A stretch of DNA of 64,000 nt from Stomoxys calcitrans (Eukaryota; Arthropoda; Insecta; Diptera; Muscidae), in contig NC_081553.1 of NCBI RefSeq assembly GCF_963082655.1, positions 46,085,989-46,149,988 of the forward strand, read 5' to 3'. Shown one piece after another: positions 55,691 through 64,000 of this stretch. Both the position numbers and the translations under genes were made by a program. The notes beneath the pieces are model-generated. The model saw only the letters and a program-made list of their open reading frames with translations. It searched no databases and was not told the DNA's origin. Within the stretch, counting starts at the first letter, position 1, and each line of letters begins with the position of its first letter.

Positions 55691-57359
55691 ATACCCTCCA
55701 CCATAAGATGGGGGGTATACTAATTTCGTCATTCTGTTTGTAACTACTCGAAATATTCGTCTGAGACCCCATAAAGTATATATATTCTTGATCGTCGTGA
55801 CATTTTATGTCGATCTAGCCATGTCCGTCCGTCTGTCCGTCCGTCCGTCCGTCCGTCCGTCCGTCCGTCCGTCCGTCCGTCCGTCTGTCTGTCGAAAGCA
55901 CGCTAATTTCCGAAGGAGTAAAGCTAGCCGCTTGAAATTTTGCACAAATACTTCTCATTAGTGTAGGTCGGTTGGTATTGTAAATGGGCCATATCGGTCC
56001 ATGTTTTGATATAGCTGCCATATAAACCGATCTTGGGTCTTGACTTCTTGAGCCTCTAGAGTGCGCAATTCTTATCCGATTCGAATGAAATTTTGTATGG
56101 CGTGTTATTTTATGATATCCAACAACTGTGCTAAGTATGGTTGAAATCGGTCCATAACCTGATATAGCTGCCATATAAACCGATCTTGGGTCTTGACTTC
56201 TTGAGCCTCTAGAGGGCGCAATTATTATCCGATTGAAATGGAATTACGCACGACGTGTTTTGTTATGATATCCAACAACTGTGCTAAGTATGGTTCAAAT
56301 CGGTTCATAACCTGATAGAGCTGCCATATAAACCGATCTTGGGTCTTGACTTCTTGAGCCTCTAGAGTGCGCAATTCTTATCCGATTGGGATGAAATTTT
56401 GCACGACGTGTTTTCTTATGATATCCAACAATTGTGCCAAGTATGGTTTAAATCGGTCCATAACCTGATATAGCTGCCATATAAACCGATCTTGGGTCTT
56501 GACTTCTTGAGCCTCTAGAGTGCGCAATTCTTATCCGATTGAAATGAAATTTTGCACGACGTGTTTTGTTATTATATCCAACAACTGTGCCAAGTATGGT
56601 TCAAATCGGTTCATAACCTGATATAGCTGCCATATAAACCGATCTTGGGTCTTGACTTATTGAGCCTCTAGAGGGCGCAATTCTTATCCGATTGAAATGG
56701 AATTTCGCACGACGTGTTTTGTTATAATTCCCAACAACTGTGCCAAGTATGGTTCAAATCGGTTCATAACCTGATATAGCTGTCATATAAACAGATGTGG
56801 GGATTTGACTTCTTGAGCTTCTAGAGGGCGCAATTCCTATCCGATTTGGCTGAAATTTTGCATGACGCATTTTATTCTTACTTTCAACAACTGTGTCAAA
56901 TAAGGTTCAAATCGGTTCATAACCTGATATAGCTGCCATATAAACCGATCTGGGATCTTGACTTCTTGACTCCTAGAGGTCGCAGTTATTATCCGATATG
57001 CCTGAAATTTTGTACGACGGATCCTCTCATGACCATCAACAAACGTGTTTATTATGGTCTGAATCGGTCTATAGCCGGATACAGATCCCATATAAATCGT
57101 TCTCTCTATTTTACTTCGTGAGCCCCAATGGGCGCAATTCTTATACGAATTGACTGAAATTTTACACAGGTCTCCAACATATAATTTAATTGTGGTCCGA
57201 ACCGGACCATATCTTGATATCGTTTTAATAGCAGGGCAACTCTTTTCTTATATCCTTTTTTGCCTAAGAAGTGATGCCGGGAAAAGAACTCGACAAATGC
57301 GATCCATGGTGGAGGGTATATAAGATTCGGCCCGGCCGAACTTAGCACGCTTTTACTTG
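55691..57359 (+). mobile_element. Complete family B element (1.67 kb) nested in family A
   Basis: The head ATACCCTCCACCATAAG, core, a (GTCC)n tract at 55826-55890, and B monomers with TATAAAC words at 56021, 56174, 56327, 56480, 56633, 56786 and 56939, exactly 153 bp apart. After drifted terminal units come GATCCATGGTGGAGGGTAT, a perfect hairpin and TTTTACTTG. This is the best-preserved B copy. Confidence 0.95.
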
Positions 57360-57543
57360 TTAGATATATATGTATATGTACTTATTAGTATGTGGTCCAA
57401 ATCGGAACATATTTAGATATAACTGATATGGGGCATAAGGTATGAAATTGTCATCGAATTTTTATGAAAGGTGGTTTACATATATATCCGAGGTGGTGGG
57501 TGTCCAAAGTTCGGCCCGGACGAACTTAACGCCTTTTTACTTG
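57360..57543 (+). mobile_element. Family A element, right part
   Basis: AGATATATATGTATATG, ATCGGAACATATTTAGATAT, the subterminal GAGGTGGTGGGTGTCC, a hairpin (TTCGGCCCGGACGAAC) and TTTTTACTTG complete the element begun at 54417. Confidence 0.9.
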
Positions 57544-58549
57544 TTTTTGTTTATCTTGTTTTTAATTGCATTTTTTTTCTGAACGCTCCTGCGGCAACCC
57601 TAACATTGCTGTATCTTCTTGTAGGTGCGTGTCCTTTGTCTTTTTTATTTCTTCGTTATTTGTTTGTATGCTTGTTTGGTATCACCATTACCACCATCGG
57701 CATCGGCATCCTCATTGTGTTTGTGTGAATGAATAACTTGGGTGCGAACATTGTCGGTTTTGCCTTTGTCTCTCAGTGTATTGACGCGGCATTGGCTGCA
57801 AGGGTTTCAATTGTTCCAGGCGCCTCCACCAAACCGGTGGTATGGGTGAATGAACGCCAATTGATGGCGTTTCAAGTGGAAAACGTAATTCAATCGTGCT
57901 GAAAACAGAATTTTTACATGTTGTATTTATGTATTGTTCTTGTTCGTCCCCACCTCCGGCCCAATCCACCGTTTGGGCCGCATCGCTCAATATTCTCATT
58001 GTATACCAATCACCTACGACCTTCTTCTTTCCGGGTATATGAAATGCAAAGAATCTGTCTACTTTCAAAGTGTTGATTTATGTATTGTATTTGTTTCCTT
58101 TGTTTGGGCATTGCCTGGGTGTTTGTGTGCGTGCGTGTGGGTGAGTGAGTGCTGTGTGGGTGGGTGTGCGTTTTTATTTATTTCCATAGCTTCGAGGGTT
58201 ACCTGTGTGCGTGAAGAGTGCGTAATTGAAATAGATAAATTCAGATAGAAAATTGAAATGAGGTGAAATTAATTGAAATTGACATTGAAGTTTTATTAAA
58301 TCAAGTGGCCCCAGATTAAATCAGATCTAAAATTAATGATATACAATAAATATTTAAGCGTTTTGTTGAATGTTTTGGATTGTTTTTTTTTTGTTTGATT
58401 ATCTGATAAAATAAATTGAATTATTATTGGATAAGTTTATAAATGTTCAAAATTTGCATTAGAGTCATAATATGCATTAAATCATAGGTGTGAAAAAAAA
58501 AGTTATCTGCATTTGGAAGGCATATCCACGGCCGAAAATTTTTCAAATA
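57544..58549. other. Unassigned sequence
   Basis: Includes a GT/GTG-rich stretch (about 58110-58165). ORFs of 85-118 codons on both strands have no recognised domain. A conserved exon cannot be excluded from sequence alone. Confidence 0.4.
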
Positions 58550-58785
58550 TTGGGTTGCCCAAAAAGTAATTGCGGATTTTTTAAAAGAAAGTAAATGCAT
58601 TTTTAATTAAACTTAGAATGAACTTTAATCAAATATACTTTTTTACACTTTTTTTCTAAAGCAAGCTAAAAGTAACAGCTGATAACTGACAGAAGAAATA
58701 ATGTAATTACAGAGTCACAAGCTGTGAAAAAATTTGTCAACGCCGACTATATGAAAAATCCGCAATTACTTTTTGGGCAACCCAA
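58550..58785 (+). mobile_element. Best-preserved mariner-derived MITE (236 bp)
   Basis: TA lies at 58548-58549 and 58786-58787. The inverted ends TTGGGTTGCCCAAAAAGTAA are perfect. The left side includes CTTTAATCAAATATA, the complement of the transposase codons for IFD-stop. It is inserted beside a SINE head. Confidence 0.97.
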
Positions 58786-58794
58786 TATTTTCGC

Positions 58795-58862
58795 TTGGAT
58801 TTGAACACAGGCGTTCAACGTCATAGACGAATATGTTAACATCTGCTCCACGCTGGCTTCCA
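58795..58862 (-). mobile_element. Decayed SINE head
   Basis: GGATTTGAACACAGGCGTTC, AACGTCATAGACGAATATG and TCTGCTCCACGCTGGC are the tRNA-like head in reverse. The adjoining body would lie across the MITE but is not clearly recognisable. Confidence 0.72.
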
Positions 58863-59457
58863 TATCCGTCCATATGCTAGCTGTGGTCCTTGTAGAAATG
58901 TAGCTGGGAGGAAGACTGTGGGCAGTTTCAAGAAGCTGACGATAAAAGCGAAGTGGAGTTCCTGGGTGAAATACTGAAGAGAAGTTTAAGGCACTAGTGA
59001 GGTATATGGGATGAGCAAAGTGATAGGATACGAGCACACCTAGCTCATGAGCAAAACGAGCAAGAGACCTTCTCCCAAAACAGCCATGAGATAGTGGATG
59101 GTCTGATTGACACGTACTTTCCATGTAAATAGGAGGTGTTCGGCGATTAATATGTCGGAATACGCAAAAGTGATGCCTTTACGGTTTCATTGGTGTCATT
59201 GTCGACCAGGATAAGACATTTAGAGAGACACTTTCTGACATGGCTAGAATGGATTTTGAAGGCATGGTTGGCATGAGAGATACGTTTATATCGCTGATCA
59301 ACGAGATGATGGAAATGTCAGAGAAGCGTCGGAGCTGATGATTTTTACTCGCAGATATAAGATACCCGGTTGTAGACTTTCGTCTATGAAAACACCAACG
59401 AAGCTGGCGTAATATCTAGTTCTCGATTTAAAATTGTTGTGGCAAAGAAAAATTGAA
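58863..59457. other. Unrecognised sequence with a 125-codon minus ORF
   Basis: The minus ORF 59124-58747 ends inside the SINE head and MITE, so its C-terminus is not native. Its N-terminal 95 codons have no motif I recognise. The plus strand has a short readable run (about 59215-59338: FRETLSDMARMDFEG) that could be LINE debris. Confidence 0.35.
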
Positions 59458-59532
59458 CAAGTAAAAGCGTGCTAAGTTCGGCCGTGTCAATTCTTGTATA
59501 ACCTCCACCAAAATACCTACAAAGGTAGCGAG
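59458..59532 (-). mobile_element. Family B hairpin end
   Basis: CAAGTAAAAGCGTGCTAAG, a half-preserved hairpin and ATAACCTCCACCAAAAT. No B monomers follow and family C starts instead. Confidence 0.75.
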
Positions 59533-60745
59533 TTACCAGCACTACTGTGGTATAGGATATTATAATTTAGTGAATTAGTTTGTAACACCGAAAAGGAAGA
59601 GAAATAGACCCATTGATAAGTATACAGATCGATTCAGAATCACTTTCTGATTCCATTTAGTTATGTCCGTCTGTCTGTCTGTCTCTGTCCGTCTGTCTGT
59701 CTGGCTGTCCGTCTGTCCATGTTAATTTGTGTACAAACTACAGGTGGCAATTTTCATCCGATCGTCTTAAAATTTGATATGGGCGTATCTTTCGGCCTAG
59801 AAACGAAGCATATTGAAATTGGAAAAAATCGGTTCAGATTTGGATATAGCTTCCATGTAGATGTTCGTCCGATATGCAGTAAAACTGCAATAAAATGGTC
59901 ATTTGTTAACCGATTTTCTCGAAACTTGGTATGGACGTGATTTTCAGCCTAGAGACAGGGCCTATTGAAATTGGAAAAAATCGGTTCAGATTTGGATATA
60001 GCTCCCATATATATGTTCGCCCGATATGCCGTAAAACTGCAATAAAATGGTCATTTGTTAACCGATTTTCTCGAAATTTGGCAGGAACAATCTTCTTATG
60101 ACTCCCGATATTAAAGGTGAATTTCATAAAAATCTGTTCAGATTTGGATATAGCTCCCATATATATGTTCGCCCGATATGCAGTAAAACTGCAATTAAAT
60201 GGTCATTTTTAAACCGATTTTCTCGAAATTTGGCAGGAACGATCTTTTTGTGACTCCCGACATTACAGGTGAATTTTATAAAATTCGGTTCAGATTTGAA
60301 TATAGCTCCAATGTATATGTTCGTCCGATTTGCAGTAATACTGCAATAATATTGTAATTTGTAAACCGATTTCCTCGAAATTCGGCAGGAACGATCTTCT
60401 TGTGACTCCCGACATTACAGGTGAATTTCATAAAAATCGGTTCAGATTTGGATACAGCTGCCATATATATTTTCGCCCGATATGCGGTAAAACTACAATA
60501 AAATGGTCATTTGTTACCCGATTCTCTCGAAATTTTGCAGGAAGGATTTTCTAATGACTCTCGACATTGCTGGTTAATTTCATGAAAATCGGTTCAGTAT
60601 TTGTTATAGCTCCCATATATATGTTCGTCCGATTTGCAGTAATAATACAATAAAATGGTCATTTGTTACCCGATTCTCTCGACATTACTGGTTCATTTCA
60701 TTGAAATCGGTTCAGTATTAGTTAGGGAGTTAGTTAGGGAGTTAC
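59533..60745 (+). mobile_element. Family C element, second subfamily
   Basis: CACTACTGTGGTATAGG, GACCCATTGATAAGTATAC, a GTCTGTCTGTCTCTGTCC tract, then about seven monomers with TCGGTTCAGATTTGGATATA and ATGGTCATTTGTTAACCG. GTTAGGGAGTTA is tandemly repeated at the end (about 60721-60745). No C-type terminus is seen. Confidence 0.85.
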
Positions 60746-61480
60746 ATAAGTCTAAATACTGATTAAGACCGTATTTGAAACGTATATAAGACGTCATAGA
60801 GAAAGCCCTTTAGCGGCTCAAGAAATACAAACGGGAAATCGCTTTACATGGGAGCTGTATCAGGTTATGGACCGAGATCGGTTTATATGGGGCCTACATC
60901 TAAATAGCCCAACCGAGCTACACCAATAGGAAGTACAAATGCATATTTTGCCCATGAACATTCCACTAAGGAACAAGGGCAAAATTCTCAAATACCAATG
61001 AGTGCAGCCCGATTTAAGTTTAAGCTCAATGATAAAGGACCTCGTTTTATATAGCCGAGTCCGAACGGCGTGCTGCAGTGCGATACCTCTTTGGAAAGAG
61101 GTTTTACATGGCATAGTACCTCAAAATGTTGCCAGCATTAGGAGTATTTTTTCTGATGGTATCGCCAGGATTCGAACCCAGGCGTTCAGCGTCATAGGCA
61201 GATATGCTAATCTCTGCGCTACGGTGGCCTCCACATTAATAGGAAGTATTTGTGAGAAATTTCAAGCGCCTAGCTTTATTCCGCAAAATTGACCGTGCTC
61301 TCCACAGACAGACAGACTGATGGACGGACGGACGGAAGGATGGACATGGCTAGATCGACTTAAAATGTTATGGCGATCAAAAATATACAAACTTAAGAGG
61401 GTCTCAGACAAATATTTCAATGTGTTACAAAAGGAATAACGACGTTAGTATACCCCCATCCCATGGTGGAGGGTATAAAA
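60746..61480 (-). mobile_element. Family B fragment with head, hosting a SINE
   Basis: One diverged B monomer and AACCGAGCTACACCAATAG, then the SINE, then ATTTGTGAGAAATTTCAAGC, GACGGACGGACGGAAGG, the core and the head CCATGGTGGAGGGTATA. Confidence 0.88.
60936..61237 (-). mobile_element. Full-length SINE with 11-bp target site duplication
   Basis: Flanked by AATAGGAAGTA at 60925-60935 and 61238-61248. Reading the minus strand, the head GGCCACCGTAGCGCAGAG, B box GGGTTCGAATCC and body end in GTTCATGGGCAAAATATGC. The exact duplication defines a 302-bp element. Confidence 0.97.
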
Positions 61481-61596
61481 ATATGTATATGGTGATAAGT
61501 CTACTCCTTTTGAGAAAACAAGGGTTTTTATTTTAAAGTAGTTAAAATCCACATTTTCTATCTTAGTAGTCGTAAATTATTATGAAAATGATTTTT

Positions 61597-61850
61597 ATAC
61601 CCACCACCATAGGATGGGGATATTCTTATCTAGTCATTGCTTTTGTAACACCCAAAAAGTATATATGAATCGATCTAGCCATATCCGTCCGTCCGTCTGT
61701 CGAAATCACAATAGCGGTCCAATGTGTACAGCTAGCCGCCTGAAATTTTGTACAGATACTTGGTATTGATATAGGTCGTTAGGGATAGCTAATGGGCCAT
61801 ATCGGTTCAGATTAAGATATAGATATAGATATATAGATATAGATATAAAA
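61597..61850 (+). mobile_element. Family B-like head with (ATAGAT)n
   Basis: ATACCCACCACCATAGGATG, a shortened core, GTCCGTCCGTCTGTCG, CAGCTAGCCGCCTGAAATT and GGGCCATATCGGTTCAG, ending in an ATAGAT-type microsatellite (61815-61850). Family D monomers follow. Confidence 0.82.
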
Positions 61851-61854
61851 ACTA

Positions 61855-63124
61855 TGAATATTTAGTTCCACTCTCTTTAAGACCCAAATTGTCTTGGCGA
61901 GCAAATACGTCCTATTTGGGGGTTGTTATGTTGGTGGGACGTCCGCTAGACAGTTGACCAACTAATGTTGATATCAGATACGTGGTCTACTCCCAAATAC
62001 CTTTAATTTGAGCCCCATATTTCCATAGTCGGCAAACATGGCCGGCTTGGGGGGTGTTTTGTGGTATAGGTGACCACTCTGTGAGTTGGCCTTGGAAATA
62101 TATATCGTATTCGTGTTCCACCTTAAAAACCCTCTTATTTGAGCCTCATATTGCTGGCTCACTTACTATTTGGGTGGTGTTGTGGGGGTGGGGTGGCCCC
62201 ATAAACACTTTTCCGAAATATTGATATCAAGTTCGTGCTTTACTCTCAAAGACCTTTCATTTGAGCCCCATATTGCTATGGTCGTAAATTTTTACCCTTT
62301 GGGGGATGTTTTTGGTGAGAGGTGGCCCCCAAACACTTGGTTCCATATTTGGATATCAGATTCGTATTTTACATTCAAATACCTTTTATTTAAGTCCCAT
62401 ATTCCCATGGTCAGTAAATAAGTCCTGTTTGGGTGGTGTTTTGGGAAAGGGGTGGACCCCCAGAAACATGGTTCCACATTTGGATATTAAATTCATGTTC
62501 TACTCGCAAATACCTCTCATGATCTAGAGAGTGAGGTTCAGCGCTAGGACTAGTCATATCTAGAGGTTACCTGACCACGTAGTTGCGTAATATCTTAAGA
62601 TTAGTACGCCGCCATCTCTAGCAAGAGGATTTTGGTATAGACCCATATATATGTCGGTGTAATTTTCCCTATTCTACTCCTGTCGCGCGATAGCCTTTGG
62701 TTGCCTTGTGTTAATCGTTGTAGTTTTATCGAAAGGTCGATAAAATATCAACTTCGTCACAGCTAAAATCCTACGTGCAGCGCATCGCACCACGACCCTC
62801 ATTTATTTGCTGTCATGCTTTTGAACCACATTTCAGATTTAAATCTCCCCGTTCATCCCAACAGTTGCTTAGTGACTAAAAGTAGTATTTTCAAAAAATT
62901 GCTCTGGGCCAATATCAGTCAGAACTATATATGTCCGATTTGGGGGTGTTTTGGGGATTGGGGTGGTCCCCCCAGCACTTGGTTCGACAAATGGATATCA
63001 GATACGTTTTCTTATCCTAATTACCTTTCATTTGAGTCCCATATTGTTGTGATTGGTCTAAATATATGTTTGGTAGGTTTTAGGATGGGGCAGCCCCCCA
63101 TCCGAAATTTGGATACCAAATTTT
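61855..63124 (+). mobile_element. Family D array, interrupted
   Basis: Units contain TTTGAGCCCCATATTGC, GGGGGATGTTTT and CAAATACCTTTTATTT, G/T-rich on this strand, at about 120-bp spacing (61860-62525 and about 62925-63124). Non-D sequence occupies about 62526-62925. Confidence 0.7.
62526..62925. other. About 400-bp foreign segment inside the D array
   Basis: GCGCTAGGACTAGTCATATC to AGTGACTAAAAGTAGTATT shares no words with any repeat class here. It is less biased in composition and contains TATCGAAAGGTCGATAAAA near 62727. Its identity is unknown. Confidence 0.4.
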
Positions 63125-64000
63125 TATACCCTCCACCATAAGATGGGGGGTATACTAATTTCGTCATTCTGATTGTAACTACTCGAAATATTCGTCTGAG
63201 ACCCCATAAAGTATATATATTCTTGATCGTCGTGAAATTTTATGTCGATCTAGCCATGTCCGTCCGTCTGTCCGTCCGTCCGTCCGTCTGTCTGTCGAAA
63301 GCACGCTAACTTCCGAAGGAGTTAAGCTAGCCGCTTGAAATTTTGTACAAATACTTCTTATTAGTGTAGGTCAGTTGGTATTGTAAATGGGCCATATCGG
63401 TCTATGTTTTGATATAGCTGCCATATAAACCGATCTTGAGTCTTGACTTCTTGAGCCTCTAGAGGGCGCAATTCTTATCCGATTGGAATGAAATTTTGCA
63501 CAACGTGTTTTGTTACGATATCCAACAACTGTGCCAAGTATGGTTGAAATCGGTCCATAACCTTATATAGCTGTCATATAAACCGATCTTGGGTCTTGAC
63601 TTCTTGAGCCTCTAGAGGGCGAAATTCTTATCCAATTTGAATGAATTTTGGCACGTAGTATTTTGTTATGATATCCAATAACTGTGCTAAATATGGTTCA
63701 AATCGCTTTTTAACCTGATATAGCTGCCATATAAACCGATCTTGGGTCTTGACTTCTTGAGCCTCTAGAGAGCGCAATTCTTATCCGATTGGAATGAAAT
63801 TTTGCACAAAGTGTTTTGTTACGATATCCAACAACTGTGCCAAGTATGGTTCAAATCGGTTTTTAACCTGATATAGCTGCCATATAAACCGATCTCGGGT
63901 CTTGACTTCTTGAGCCTCTAGAGAGCGCAATTCTTATCCGATTGGAATGAAATTTTGCACAACGTGTTTTGTTACGATATCCAACAACTGTGCCAAGTAT
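63125..64000 (+). mobile_element. Family B element running off the window
   Basis: The head ATACCCTCCACCATAAG, core, GTCCGTCCGTCTGTCC tract and four to five monomers with CATATA words at 63422, 63575, 63728 and 63881, spacing 153 bp. It is nearly identical at its head to 55691-57359. The 3' end lies outside. Confidence 0.93.

Noticed and set aside
57471..58248. Overlapping ORFs of 85-118 codons on both strands
   Set aside because: Part comes from a DINE-like hairpin end and part from GT-rich DNA; no domain is recognised.

Overview
This is a repeat-dominated window from the nuclear genome of a higher dipteran, most likely a muscid fly (Stomoxys or Musca type). That placement is an inference from the repeat families and codon-decayed LINEs; no species marker is present. 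I found no convincing host protein-coding gene, rRNA, functional tRNA gene or CRISPR array. By hand tally about 35-38 kb of the 64 kb is one superfamily of non-autonomous elements. The remainder is decayed LINEs, tRNA-derived SINEs, mariner-derived MITEs, one TTAA-flanked palindromic MITE and AT-rich unassigned DNA.

The superfamily has the layout of Drosophila INE-1/DINE-1 (mini-me) Helitron derivatives. It has a T-run followed by ATACCC(A/T)CCACC at the head. Then come a TA-rich core with TTCTTGATC, the words CATGTCCGTCC, and a (GTCY)n microsatellite. A central array of tandem monomers follows, then a subterminal inverted GGTGG(T/A)GGGTAT, a hairpin with arms AAGTTCGGCC/GGCCGAACTT, and a terminal TTTTACTTG followed by T's. 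I use my own labels. Family A has the words TAGACCGATC and GGGACAGTGAGTTG. Family B has TAAACCGATCTTGGG and CTCTAGAGGGCGCAATT. Family C has CTCCCATATATAT and GGTTCAGATTTAGATATAG. Family E has CAGACCCTTTATCGG. Family D has C-rich monomers with CAATATGGG and CAAATGAAAGGTAT. Strand is + when the head lies at the low coordinate and the hairpin end at the high coordinate. Monomers of A, B, C and E all repeat at about 153 bp (exactly 51 codons), which is why long but meaningless ORFs run through the arrays.

Layout: 0.3-2.0 kb, RTE-like LINE remnant. 2.1-2.3 kb, old SINE. 4.4-8.6 kb, family A copies around a LINE with RT and RNase H. 8.6-12.3 kb, a duplicated LINE composite flanking a complete A element, plus B pieces. 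12.4-12.6 kb, a perfect 117-bp tandem duplication. 13-16.6 kb, a MITE and A/B elements. 17.2-19.4 kb, SINE, A and C. 21.2-24.2 kb, a B/E chimera holding a MITE and a 13-unit E array. 25.8-27.2 kb, a second LINE copy with a precisely inserted MITE. 27.2-31.9 kb, D, A and inverted A arrays. 33.2-36.6 kb, nested B, SINE, A and E. 37.8-41.3 kb, D, a mariner remnant and an A/B/A composite. 41.6-43.1 kb, a B element between 134-bp direct repeats. 43.6-49 kb, the TTAA palindrome, a 2.2-kb A element and a C/B chimera. 50-57.5 kb, A, a third LINE copy split by a SINE, a B element with a 0.6-kb GTCY expansion, and a B element nested inside an A element. 58.5-64 kb, MITE, C, B with a SINE bounded by an 11-bp target duplication, D, and a B element running off the window.

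Nothing here works as a pathway. The interest lies in how the elements nest, recombine and share one monomer length, and in which parent made the MITEs. The most notable system is a group of Helitron-like elements that carry satellite-like 153-bp arrays of several divergent sequence classes.
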